Positions 28,167-38,207 of a stretch of DNA of 64,000 nt are shown one piece after another. Source of the stretch: Epilithonimonas caeni DSM 17710. Its GTDB lineage: Bacteria > Bacteroidota > Bacteroidia > Flavobacteriales > Weeksellaceae. Within the stretch, counting starts at the first letter, position 1; each line of letters begins with the position of its first letter. Location: NCBI RefSeq assembly GCF_000426465.1, contig NZ_AUFK01000009.1, positions 186,001-250,000 on the forward strand. Reading direction: 5' to 3'. The notes under the pieces were generated by a model, which worked only from the letters and a program-made list of their open reading frames with translations, was not told the origin of the DNA and made no database searches. The position numbers were made by a program, and so were the translations under genes.

Positions 28167-29420
28167 GTGAAAGTATCAAAACTCGCATCTAACCTGATTG
28201 GTTCGGAAATCATCAAAATCGGAAATGAAGTCAACGATTTGAAAGCCAAAGGTGCACAAATCTCAAATCTTACAATTGGCGACCTTAATTCTAATATCTA
28301 TCCGATTCCTTCGGAACTGAAACAGGGAATTGAGAAAGCCTATAAAAATAATCTGACCAATTATCCACCAGCAAACGGTTTGCAATCTTTAAGAACTTCT
28401 GTGAGCAACGACCTTAAAAAACGTTGGAATCTGGATTATTCAGCTAATGATATTTTGATTACAGCTGGTTCCAGACCTTTGATTTATGCTGTTTTCAAAA
28501 CGATTGTTGACGAAGGTGATAAGGTAATTTACCCGATTCCTTCCTGGAATAATAATCATTATGCTTATTTAACAAGTGCGAATGCAGTTGAAGTGCAGAC
28601 CCAGGAATCTAATAATTTCTTGCCGACAGCCGATGATTTGAGACCACATTTGGAAGGTTCGGTTTTGCTTTGCCTTTGTTCACCGCTGAATCCAACCGGA
28701 ACAATGTTTACAAAAGAACAATTATCTGAAATTTGCGAATTGGTTTTGGAAGAAAATAAAAGAAGAGGAGCAGACGAAAAACCGCTTTACCTGATGTATG
28801 ACCAAATCTACGCAATGCTGACATTTGGTGCAGACCATTACAATCCGGTAAGTCTTTTCCCGGAAATGAAAGATTACACGATCTATGTCGACGGAACGTC
28901 TAAATGTTTTGCCGCAACAGGTGTTAGAGTAGGTTGGGGATTCGGGCCAAGTTTGGTAATTGATAAGATGAAAGCTCTTTTGACGCACGTTGGAGCATGG
29001 GCACCAAAACCCGAACAGGAAGCAGTTGCTGAGTTTTTAACTGATGATTCTGCAGTTGATACATTCTTAGAGGATTACAAACAAAAACTGAATACAAGCT
29101 TAAAGGAACTTCACACAGGAATCCAGGATTTGAAAACAAAAGGTTTTGCAGTGGAAAGTATCTCGCCAATGGGAGCACTTTATTTGACAATCAAATTGGA
29201 TTATCTTGGTAAAACTACTCCGGATGGAAAAGTTTTGGCAGATTCTACAGATTTGGTTTTCTATCTGATCAATAATGCAGGAATGGCTTTGGTTCCATTC
29301 TCCGCATTTGGAAATGATAAGTCAGTTCCTTGGTTCAGAGCTTCTGTCGGAGGTTGTTCATTAGAAGATATTAAAGATTGTCTTCCGAAATTGGAACAAG
29401 CACTTGATAACTTAAAATAA
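28167..29420 (+). CDS. PLP-dependent aminotransferase, class I/II
   Basis: 417 residues, fold type I. The PLP lysine lies in DGTSKCFAATGVRVGW, and SPLNPTGTMF and MYDQIYAML are the other cofactor-contacting segments. Substrate is unknown. The start is GTG (VKVSKLASNLIG); no better in-frame ATG exists near it. It lies between two terminator-bounded units and may be co-transcribed with the membrane protein after it. Confidence 0.88.
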   Translation: MKVSKLASNLIGSEIIKIGNEVNDLKAKGAQISNLTIGDLNSNIYPIPSELKQGIEKAYKNNLTNYPPANGLQSLRTSVSNDLKKRWNLDYSANDILITAGSRPLIYAVFKTIVDEGDKVIYPIPSWNNNHYAYLTSANAVEVQTQESNNFLPTADDLRPHLEGSVLLCLCSPLNPTGTMFTKEQLSEICELVLEENKRRGADEKPLYLMYDQIYAMLTFGADHYNPVSLFPEMKDYTIYVDGTSKCFAATGVRVGWGFGPSLVIDKMKALLTHVGAWAPKPEQEAVAEFLTDDSAVDTFLEDYKQKLNTSLKELHTGIQDLKTKGFAVESISPMGALYLTIKLDYLGKTTPDGKVLADSTDLVFYLINNAGMALVPFSAFGNDKSVPWFRASVGGCSLEDIKDCLPKLEQALDNLK

Positions 29421-29421
29421 A

Positions 29422-30006
29422 TTGAGAAATAGAATATTTTTTGAAACCAAGTTTACTTTCTATTCATCAATAGTGATTATTCTATTAGTGGTTTTAAGTG
29501 TTTGGATTTCAGGAAGTAATTCTCATCATACATTATTTCAAAATTCAATTCTTTCAACTTCTATTCTTGCGCTTGCATTTTTTCTTTTCGTAAGTATTAG
29601 TTTATATAGAGGAGTTGGATTGAAAGATAATCTTGGCAAGATTTTTACAAAAGAAAGTTTTAATAAGAGAATAAAATCTACCTCTGATTTTACTCCAGAC
29701 ATTGATGTTCCAAGCATTGATGCGGAAGGAATCGGAGGTATTATTTTGTCTATACTTGCTTGGATTGCATTTACAATAGCGGCCTTATTTGTGCTTTATT
29801 TTGTAGGTGTTTTTTTCTGGTCGATTTTATTACTTTTATTAGCCATTCTTTACTGGATTTATTTCAGAGCTTTGAGATTAATATTCAAAAACTCAAAAAG
29901 ATGTAAAGATAATCTGGCTAAAAGTTTAGGATTTGGATTTTTTTACTCCACATTATACATATCTTGGATTTATGGAGTCATTTTTTTAATAAAATATATT
30001 CATTAA
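29422..30006 (+). CDS. Membrane protein of unknown function
   Basis: 194 residues starting at a TTG one base after the aminotransferase stop. About five hydrophobic segments, including a long pair at 112-150. Unrecognised. It sits 1 base before kdsB, so it is probably translated from the same message. Confidence 0.6.
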   Translation: MRNRIFFETKFTFYSSIVIILLVVLSVWISGSNSHHTLFQNSILSTSILALAFFLFVSISLYRGVGLKDNLGKIFTKESFNKRIKSTSDFTPDIDVPSIDAEGIGGIILSILAWIAFTIAALFVLYFVGVFFWSILLLLLAILYWIYFRALRLIFKNSKRCKDNLAKSLGFGFFYSTLYISWIYGVIFLIKYIH

Positions 30007-30007
30007 T

Positions 30008-30730
30008 ATGAAAGTTATCGCGGTTATTCCTGCTCGTTATAATTCTACAAGATTTCCAGGCAAAATGATGGAGATTCTGGGTGATAGAACCATTATCACA
30101 ACTACCTATCAGAATGTTGTGGACACAGGTTTATTTGATGAAGTGTTTGTCGCAACAGATTCAGAGATTATTTTTGATGAAATTTCCAGAAGCGGTGGAA
30201 AAGCTGTAATGACAGGCGAACACGAAACAGGAAGCGACAGAATTGCGGAAGCTGTTCAAAATATCAATTGTGATATTGTCATCAATGTCCAGGGTGATGA
30301 ACCGTTTCTCAAAAAAGAACCTTTGAAGCAATTAATTGATGTTTTTTCTAATGATGATAAAAAAGAGGTTTCTTTAGCTTCATTGAAGATTCAATTAAAA
30401 GAATCTGAAGAAATCCAGAATCCGAATAATGTAAAAGTCATTACTGATAATAATGGTTTTGCATTGTATTTCAGCCGTTCCGTAATTCCTTTTCATCGTG
30501 AAATATCTTATAATGTCAAGTATTACAAGCATATTGGTGTTTATGCTTTCCGAAAAGAAGCTTTGATCAAATTCTCTTCATTGGAAATGACACCTATGGA
30601 AATTTCGGAAAAATTAGAGCAATTGCGTTACTTGGAAACTGGAATGAAAATAAAGATGGTAGAAACCGATTTTGTAGGAATTGGGATTGATACGCCGGAA
30701 GATTTGGAGAAGGCCAAACTGCTGCTATAA
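30008..30730 (+). CDS. kdsB: 3-deoxy-manno-octulosonate cytidylyltransferase
   Basis: 240-residue cytoplasmic enzyme that forms CMP-Kdo for lipopolysaccharide inner-core synthesis. N-terminal [13 protein letters not shown] (nucleotide binding), VQGDEPF and the C-terminal [12 protein letters not shown] are family hallmarks. Length is normal. Confidence 0.94.
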   Translation: MKVIAVIPARYNSTRFPGKMMEILGDRTIITTTYQNVVDTGLFDEVFVATDSEIIFDEISRSGGKAVMTGEHETGSDRIAEAVQNINCDIVINVQGDEPFLKKEPLKQLIDVFSNDDKKEVSLASLKIQLKESEEIQNPNNVKVITDNNGFALYFSRSVIPFHREISYNVKYYKHIGVYAFRKEALIKFSSLEMTPMEISEKLEQLRYLETGMKIKMVETDFVGIGIDTPEDLEKAKLLL

Positions 30731-30793
30731 TGATTAATATCTTTTTTAGTAAGATTTAATATCCCTAAAAAGTTCAAAACTTAATAAAAATCC

Positions 30794-30801
30794 TATCTTT
30801 G
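30794..30801 (+). promoter_or_regulatory. -7 promoter element for the 30820 gene
   Basis: TATCTTTG, a full match to TAnnTTTG, 18 bases upstream of the ATG. Confidence 0.65.
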
Positions 30802-30819
30802 AAATCCTAAAATTTTTGA

Positions 30820-31482
30820 ATGAACAGAATAATCGTCCTTTTTGCTATTATATTTTCACAAATTATTTTTGCACAGACCGCAAAGGAAATCATCGATAGA
30901 AATATCGAAAGTTCCGGAGGTCTTACCAATTGGAAGCTCTTGAATACGGTTCAGATACAAGGACGGGTAACGCTTGGCGTGAATGATTCTTATCTGATGA
31001 AAATCTACCAGCAGCGCCCAAATCTAACCAAAACAGCAATCATTTTAGCAGGAAAAGAAACACCTGTTGAAGGTTTTGACGGAAAGAATGGTTATGCGAT
31101 GAACTATGCTCAGAACAAGCTTCAGCAATATACAGATTACATTCCGGAGAATTTTGATAATGATTTTATCGATTATGAAAGCAAAGGTTTTGAAGCTGAA
31201 CTTTTGGGAAAAGAAAAAATAGGAGAACAGATCTATTTCAAAGTAGAATTGACGAAGAATGTCAATAAAACCATTTATTATTTTGATATCAAAAATTATT
31301 CGCTTTTCCGTGAGATCAAGAAAGATGAAACGTTGACTTATTCCGATTACAGAAAAGTGGGAAACCTATTGATGCCTTACAGAATCGAATCGTCTTCTCC
31401 TAAAAAAGACAGCGATTATGTAATGATGATCAATAAAATCGAAATCAATAAAGAGTTACCGAAGAATACTTTTAAATTTTAA
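30820..31482 (+). CDS. LolA/outer-membrane lipoprotein-sorting-like secreted protein
   Basis: 220 residues with a signal peptide (FAIIFSQIIFAQ). The mature part begins TAKEIIDRNIESSGG and continues in a beta-rich pattern (RVTLGVND, DGKNGYAMN, VELTKN...YYFDIKNY) typical of the LolA-like lipoprotein-sorting superfamily in Bacteroidota. It probably binds a lipid or lipoprotein in the periplasm. Not necessarily true LolA. Confidence 0.7.
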   Translation: MNRIIVLFAIIFSQIIFAQTAKEIIDRNIESSGGLTNWKLLNTVQIQGRVTLGVNDSYLMKIYQQRPNLTKTAIILAGKETPVEGFDGKNGYAMNYAQNKLQQYTDYIPENFDNDFIDYESKGFEAELLGKEKIGEQIYFKVELTKNVNKTIYYFDIKNYSLFREIKKDETLTYSDYRKVGNLLMPYRIESSSPKKDSDYVMMINKIEINKELPKNTFKF

Positions 31483-31484
31483 AA

Positions 31485-31560
31485 GTGTAACAATGTATCA
31501 ATGTAATAATGTAACAATTTTTAGGAAAAGTTAAATTCATTGTTATACTAATAGATTGTT
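31485..31560. repeat. Short tandem-like AT-rich intergenic repeat
   Basis: Variants of TGTAACAATGTATCAATGTAATAATG occur as overlapping TGTAA(C/T)AA units before the 31572 gene. No gene or terminator is evident. Confidence 0.4.
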
Positions 31561-31571
31561 AAATTAAAAAA

Positions 31572-31925
31572 ATGGAAATCGAGGAAATCCGCGAATATTG
31601 TCTATCCAAAAAAGCTGTAACGGAAGGTTTCCCTTTTGATAACGAAACTTTGGTGTTCAAGATTGGTGGTAAAATATTCTTGTTTTTGCCTTTGGAAAGT
31701 ACTCAGCCAACATTTTCTGTAAAAACTGACCCCGTTTGGAGCGAGGAACTCAGAGAAAAATATTTTCAAATAGCCGGCGCATTTCACTTAAATAAAACCC
31801 ATTGGAATTCTGTTCTTTGCGAAGGCCTTAAAAAAGAATTGATTCTAAAATTGATTGACCATTCATACGATTTGGTTTTTAATTCCTTAACTAAAAAATC
31901 AAGAGAAGAAATTTTAAATACCTAA
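31572..31925 (+). CDS. MmcQ/YjbR family protein
   Basis: 117 residues, the usual length of the family. N-terminal MEIEEIREYCLSKKAVTEGFPF and the late HWNSVLCEGLKKELILKLIDHSYDLV are characteristic. The fold is a double-wing DNA-binding-like domain; the role is not established. It appears monocistronic. Confidence 0.88.
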   Translation: MEIEEIREYCLSKKAVTEGFPFDNETLVFKIGGKIFLFLPLESTQPTFSVKTDPVWSEELREKYFQIAGAFHLNKTHWNSVLCEGLKKELILKLIDHSYDLVFNSLTKKSREEILNT

Positions 31926-32098
31926 AATTCCCAATTCTAAGTTCATTAAGATTCGATTCATAAATGGATATTTATTTTTAATCCTGAGCTTCGTTAAAGT
32001 TTATAGATCATAATGATTTTTTATTTTCTCATTTTGAGATAATAAAATAATTTGTATATTAGGCATTCGAAAATTTCTATTTGAAAAAAGTAAATTTT

Positions 32099-34357
32099 AT
32101 GATAAAAAAATTAATATTACTTTCTGTGATCAGCTGTATGACACAGTTTGGTTTTGCTCAAAAAACAACACCAATTTACTTAGACGATTCCAAACCTGTT
32201 GAACAACGTATAGAAGACGCTTTGTCAAGGATGACTTTGGAGGAAAAAATCAATTTGATCCATGCCCAATCCAAATTCAGTTCACACGGTGTTCCAAGAT
32301 TGGGAATTCCCGAATTATGGACAGCAGACGGTCCTCATGGTGTGCGTTCAGAAGTGCTTTGGGACGAGTGGGATCAAGCTGGCTGGACCAACGATTCAAT
32401 CATTGCTTATCCGGCTTTGACCGCATTGTCCGCAACCTGGAACAGGAATATGTCTTCTATCTATGGTAAATCCTTGGGAGAAGAAGCGAGATACAGAAAA
32501 AAAGATGTAATTCTGGGACCTGGCGTCAATATCTACAGGACACCACTCAATGGTCGTAACTTCGAATATATGGGAGAAGACCCGTTTTTAACTTCCCAAA
32601 TGGTTGTCCCTTACATAAAAGGTGTACAGGCGAACGGCGTTGCAACAAGCGTGAAGCATTTTGCTTTGAACAATCAGGAAACCTTCAGACATACAAGTAA
32701 TGTGATCGTGGATGACAGAGCTTTGTATGAGATCTATTTACCGCCATTCAAAGCAGCAGTCCAGGAAGGAGATTCCTGGACGATCATGGGAGCCTATGAT
32801 CTTTACAAAGGACAGCACGCCAGTCACAATCAATATTTATTGAATGACATTCTTAAAGGAGAATGGGGCTATAAAGGTGTTGTTATTTCCGATTGGGGTG
32901 CAGTTTTGGATACGGATCAGGCGATTCATAATGGTCTGGACCTGGAATTCGGAACGTGGACCAATGGTTTGTCAAAAGGAACAAGCAATGCTTATGATAA
33001 TTATTATTTAGCGAAACCTTATTTGGATCTGATCAAGTCTGGAAAAGTCGGAACCAAAGAGCTGGATGATAAAGTAAGGCGAATTTTAGGATTGGCATAT
33101 AAAACATCGATGAACAAGAACAAGCCTTATGGCTCAATCGCTTCGGAAGAGCATATGGCTGCAGCAAAACAAATTGCTTCAGAAGGCATTGTCCTGCTTC
33201 AAAATCAAAAAGCGACATTACCAATCAATTTGTCGAAAACAAAGAAAATTGCAGTGATAGGAGAGAATGCTATCAAAATGATGACCGTTGGTGGAGGAAG
33301 TTCTTCTTTAAAGGTCAAATATGAAACTTTGCCTCTTGAAGGCATCAAGGAGCGTTTTGGAAAACAGACTGAAATCGTTTATGCAAGAGGTTATGTTGGC
33401 GATGTTGGCGGAGAATATAATGGTGTGAAATCAGGACAGGATCTTAAAGAGACCCGTTCTTCTGCGGAATTAATTGCCGAAGCTGTGAAATTGGCCAAGG
33501 AATCAGATTTTGTGATTTTCGTTGGAGGACTTAATAAAAGCGACCATCAGGATGCGGAAGGAATGGACAGAGAAAGTTATGGCCTACCTTATGATCAGGA
33601 TGCCGTAATTTCAGCTTTGGCAAAAGCGAATAAAAATCTGGCGGTTGTTCTAATCTCCGGAAATGCAGTTGCAATGCCTTGGATCAAAGAAGTACCTTCT
33701 GTGTTGCAATCCTGGTATTTAGGCTCAGAGGCCGGACATGCGATTGCAGCGGTTTTGGCTGGTGATACAAATCCCTCCGGGAAATTGCCTTTCACTTTTC
33801 CGGTCAAGCTGGATGATAACCCAGCCCACGCTTTAGGAGAGTATCCAGGAAACAAGGCAGAATTGGCAGCAGGAAAAGGGAAGGACCTGAAAGATCCGAT
33901 CAACATTACTTACAATGAAGGGATTTTCGTGGGTTATCGTTGGCATGATACCAAGAATATCAAACCTTTGTTCAGCTTTGGACATGGTTTGAGCTACACA
34001 ACTTTCGAATATGGAAAAGTAAAAGCTGATAAAACTGAATTGACTGCTGATGATAAAATCACCTTTACTGTGAATGTGAAAAATACTGGTAAAGTTGATG
34101 GAGCAGAAGTGGTTCAATTGTACATCAGTGATCTGAAATCGTCGTTGCCAAGACCTTTGAAAGAGTTGAAAGGTTTCGATAAAGTCTATTTGAAGGCTGG
34201 CGAGTCCAAAGATGTTTCTATCACGATCGATCGATCAGCCCTGAGCTTCTTTGATCCGAAAAAACACGATTGGGTTGCTGAGCCGGGTGATTTCGAAGCT
34301 TTGGTAGGAAGTTCTTCTTCTGACATCAGAACTAAAATTAAATTTACTTTGAAATAA
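32099..34357 (+). CDS. Glycoside hydrolase family 3 (beta-glucosidase)
   Basis: 752 residues from the ATG chosen because it begins a clean signal peptide (LLSVISCMTQFGFAQ); an in-frame TTG at 32081 would add six residues before it. The GH3 barrel contains TADGPHGVR and KHFALNNQE; the nucleophile Asp is in VISDWGAV. The second alpha/beta domain and a C-terminal fibronectin-III-like domain follow. It likely releases glucose from beta-linked oligosaccharides in the periplasm, and could serve the beta-glucan locus at 57-64 kb although it is unlinked. Confidence 0.93.
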   Translation: MIKKLILLSVISCMTQFGFAQKTTPIYLDDSKPVEQRIEDALSRMTLEEKINLIHAQSKFSSHGVPRLGIPELWTADGPHGVRSEVLWDEWDQAGWTNDSIIAYPALTALSATWNRNMSSIYGKSLGEEARYRKKDVILGPGVNIYRTPLNGRNFEYMGEDPFLTSQMVVPYIKGVQANGVATSVKHFALNNQETFRHTSNVIVDDRALYEIYLPPFKAAVQEGDSWTIMGAYDLYKGQHASHNQYLLNDILKGEWGYKGVVISDWGAVLDTDQAIHNGLDLEFGTWTNGLSKGTSNAYDNYYLAKPYLDLIKSGKVGTKELDDKVRRILGLAYKTSMNKNKPYGSIASEEHMAAAKQIASEGIVLLQNQKATLPINLSKTKKIAVIGENAIKMMTVGGGSSSLKVKYETLPLEGIKERFGKQTEIVYARGYVGDVGGEYNGVKSGQDLKETRSSAELIAEAVKLAKESDFVIFVGGLNKSDHQDAEGMDRESYGLPYDQDAVISALAKANKNLAVVLISGNAVAMPWIKEVPSVLQSWYLGSEAGHAIAAVLAGDTNPSGKLPFTFPVKLDDNPAHALGEYPGNKAELAAGKGKDLKDPINITYNEGIFVGYRWHDTKNIKPLFSFGHGLSYTTFEYGKVKADKTELTADDKITFTVNVKNTGKVDGAEVVQLYISDLKSSLPRPLKELKGFDKVYLKAGESKDVSITIDRSALSFFDPKKHDWVAEPGDFEALVGSSSSDIRTKIKFTLK

Positions 34358-34380
34358 GTTTTATTAGAATATATAAAGTT

Positions 34381-34406
34381 AAAGGATAGCAATTGCTATC
34401 CTTTTT
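34381..34406. terminator. Bidirectional terminator between GH3 and ribF
   Basis: A 24-base perfect palindrome (AAAGGATAGCAA with TTGCTATCCTTT) followed by T residues; both flanking genes end here. Confidence 0.85.
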
Positions 34407-34411
34407 GTTTC

Positions 34412-35338
34412 TTAAAACTGAAATTCTTCAGTTGATCTTTTATCTTCATCCAGTTTCTCGACCAGTTTTTCCAAACCTTCGAATTTGATCTCGTCATGAA
34501 GAAAATCTCTGAATTTGATGGTAATTTCCTTATCATAGATATCCTGGTCAAAATCCAGAATATAAACTTCCGTATGAAGCGATTGATTTTTGTCGTCGAT
34601 AGTTGGATTAGTTCCGATGCTCAACATTCCTTTATAGAATTGACCATCGATCCAAACTTCCACAATATAGGCACCTTTTTTTGGAAGTAATTTATTGATA
34701 GGAACATGGATGTTTGCAGTTGGATAACCAATGGTTCTGCCGAGTTTTTTTCCGTGGATCACTTTTCCGGTCAAAGGATAATGGTAACCCAACATTTCGT
34801 TAGCATCATTGATCCTGCCTTCTGAAAGAGCGATTCTGATTTTTGTAGAACTAATATTGATGTCATTCGTTTGGATAGCTTCCAATTGGTTGACTTTGAA
34901 GCCTAGTTCATCAGAAAGTGATTTCAATAATTCGAAATTCCCGCTTTTATTTTTTCCGAATGTATGATCATGGCCAATAATAATATGTTTAACGTTTAGT
35001 TTATCAACCAAGACTTTTTCACAGAATTCAGTTCCGGTAAGATTTCTGAATTCTTCATCAAAGGTCTTTAGAAAAATATTCTTGATGCCACTTTTTTCAA
35101 GAAGTTCCAATTTTTCTTCCAGCGTATTCAGCATTTTGACATCATCGTCTGGGTTCAGGAATTTTCTCGGATGTGGCCAAAAACTTAGTATTGCAGATTC
35201 CAAGTTCTCTTTTTCTGCAATTTCATTTAATTTATTGATGATGGATAAATGTCCGAGATGAACACCGTCAAACATACCTAAAGATAATGCTAATGGTGTT
35301 TTCGAGTGGTAATCTGTAAGGTCTCTGATGATTTTCAA
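34412..35338 (-). CDS. ribF: Bifunctional riboflavin kinase/FAD synthetase
   Basis: 308 residues from the TTG at 35338, where the conserved RibF beginning (KIIRDLTDYHSK...SLGMFDGVHLGH) starts. The frame is open further upstream but that part runs into the atpD promoter and looks non-coding. The N-terminal FMN adenylyltransferase domain has GMFDGVHLGH and IIGHDHTFGK; the C-terminal kinase domain has GYPTANIH and KGMLSIGTNPT. It makes FMN and FAD from riboflavin. Confidence 0.93.
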   Translation of the reverse strand: MKIIRDLTDYHSKTPLALSLGMFDGVHLGHLSIINKLNEIAEKENLESAILSFWPHPRKFLNPDDDVKMLNTLEEKLELLEKSGIKNIFLKTFDEEFRNLTGTEFCEKVLVDKLNVKHIIIGHDHTFGKNKSGNFELLKSLSDELGFKVNQLEAIQTNDINISSTKIRIALSEGRINDANEMLGYHYPLTGKVIHGKKLGRTIGYPTANIHVPINKLLPKKGAYIVEVWIDGQFYKGMLSIGTNPTIDDKNQSLHTEVYILDFDQDIYDKEITIKFRDFLHDEIKFEGLEKLVEKLDEDKRSTEEFQF

Positions 35339-35429
35339 ATCCTGGATTTTATGGCAAGACAACAAAAATTCTGCCTGTGTAAAAATACACCTAAAAATGG
35401 TGTGTAAAATTGTCATGCAAATATGATAA

Positions 35430-37007
<1,578 letters not shown>

Positions 37008-37011
37008 TAAT

Positions 37012-37085
37012 TAGACACAAGATATCAGATTATAGACATGAGAGACTTTAATGTCTGAAATCTGAAGTCTGAAATCTTTAAATCT
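37012..37085. repeat. Repetitive spacer between atpD and atpC
   Basis: Short imperfect units related to AGTCTGAAATCT and ATATCAGATTATAGAC recur four to five times. The spacer does not contain a promoter or terminator. Similar TCTAATATCTGATATC units occur at 24225-24262. Confidence 0.4.
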
Positions 37086-37091
37086 AAAAGA

Positions 37092-37373
37092 ATGAATATA
37101 AAAATTTTAACTCCGGAATTTGTTATCTTTGAAGGTGAGGTAGATTCGGTTCTTCTTCCGGGAAAGAGCGGGCAGTTCCAGATATTCAAAAATCACGCTG
37201 CGATCGTATCGGCTCTGGTTGGAGGGAAAGTGAAGATCTACACAGAAAAAGTAGGCTCTGCTTATCAAAAATACCTTACCAAGGAAACCGAAGCTAAGTC
37301 ATCTTATTCTTATGAGATCAAAAGTGGTGTTCTAGAATTCAATAATGATAAGGGAATTATTCTTTGTGAATAA
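37092..37373 (+). CDS. atpC: ATP synthase F1 subunit epsilon (short form)
   Basis: 93 residues, only the N-terminal beta-sandwich (MNIKILTPEFVIFEGEVDSV, LPGKSGQFQIFKNHAA). The C-terminal two-helix inhibitory domain of the 130-140-residue enterobacterial type is missing, as is usual in Bacteroidota. The stop is followed by a good terminator, so this is the natural length and not a truncation. Confidence 0.92.
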   Translation: MNIKILTPEFVIFEGEVDSVLLPGKSGQFQIFKNHAAIVSALVGGKVKIYTEKVGSAYQKYLTKETEAKSSYSYEIKSGVLEFNNDKGIILCE

Positions 37374-37395
37374 TCCAAATAACAACAAATAAACG

Positions 37396-37426
37396 AAAAG
37401 CGAATCATTTTTGATTCGCTTTTTTA
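37396..37426 (+). terminator. Rho-independent terminator after atpC
   Basis: AAAAGCGAATCA pairs with TGATTCGCTTTT around TTTT, followed by more T. Confidence 0.9.
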
Positions 37427-37488
37427 TTTTGGGGACGTTATTACATAGCTAGCATTTAGCAAAATACTTAGAGAATTAAAACTACTAT

Positions 37489-38175
37489 TTAACAGATCAA
37501 AAGTAATCGATATTCATCATTTTCTATGGGTGCACGATGAACACAAGGCGGAACTTCTTGATCTGGATGGTCGACAGATAGGCGCCAAAGGTTTCCCGAT
37601 CCTAAGTTTATGGGATGAGCATTCGGTTTTGGCTGATAGTGCAGATCAAAATAATTCTCCTTCAGAAAAGCTTCAAAATCTTGTTCTTTACCATTATGTA
37701 GTTTTTCTAATTTTTCTCGGATTTCCGGAATTAGAATTTTTTGTATGGCCTGCTCATTGGGTAAAATATCGCTTGATGCACCATAGTAAGTACATAAAAA
37801 AGTACTTGTAGCAATAGGAGAACAATCTACATGGTAAGAGTATACATCTGTGGATATAGAATCGGACTCATTATCTCTCTCATAATTCTTAATTAAATTG
37901 AGTGATGGTGATGCTCCAAAATCAGTTAATAAACGTAGATCGTTCAAGATAATTTCTCTTGCGACATGTCCATTTTCTGAAAGTACTAGATTTTCTAGAT
38001 CTTCAATATAAACTTCAGTGATATTACCATTTAGTTCAAGTTTGGCAACAATTTCCTCAAAATCACCATCCAGATCTCGTTGCCAATTAATGGCATTTAT
38101 TTCTCCCTTGAAATCAGAATTTACAAGTTCTGGGAAACTTGAAACTATCTTGATCGAATTGGTTGTGGATAGCAT
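37489..38175 (-). CDS. DUF1826-like protein with HxD...H motif
   Basis: 228 residues. The pattern HVD (115-117), FLCTYYGASSDILPN, then VHRAPIENDEYRLLLI at the C terminus resembles DUF1826. The spacing HxD, about 95 residues, His, followed by Arg would fit the metal ligands of a cupin or 2-oxoglutarate-type oxygenase fold, which is inference. It lies 32 bases downstream of the radical SAM gene on the same strand, so the two form an operon and may act on one substrate. Confidence 0.5.
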   Translation of the reverse strand: MLSTTNSIKIVSSFPELVNSDFKGEINAINWQRDLDGDFEEIVAKLELNGNITEVYIEDLENLVLSENGHVAREIILNDLRLLTDFGASPSLNLIKNYERDNESDSISTDVYSYHVDCSPIATSTFLCTYYGASSDILPNEQAIQKILIPEIREKLEKLHNGKEQDFEAFLKENYFDLHYQPKPNAHPINLGSGNLWRLSVDHPDQEVPPCVHRAPIENDEYRLLLIC

Positions 38176-38207
38176 ATATTTATAGATCTAATTGAATCGG
38201 TTAGTAT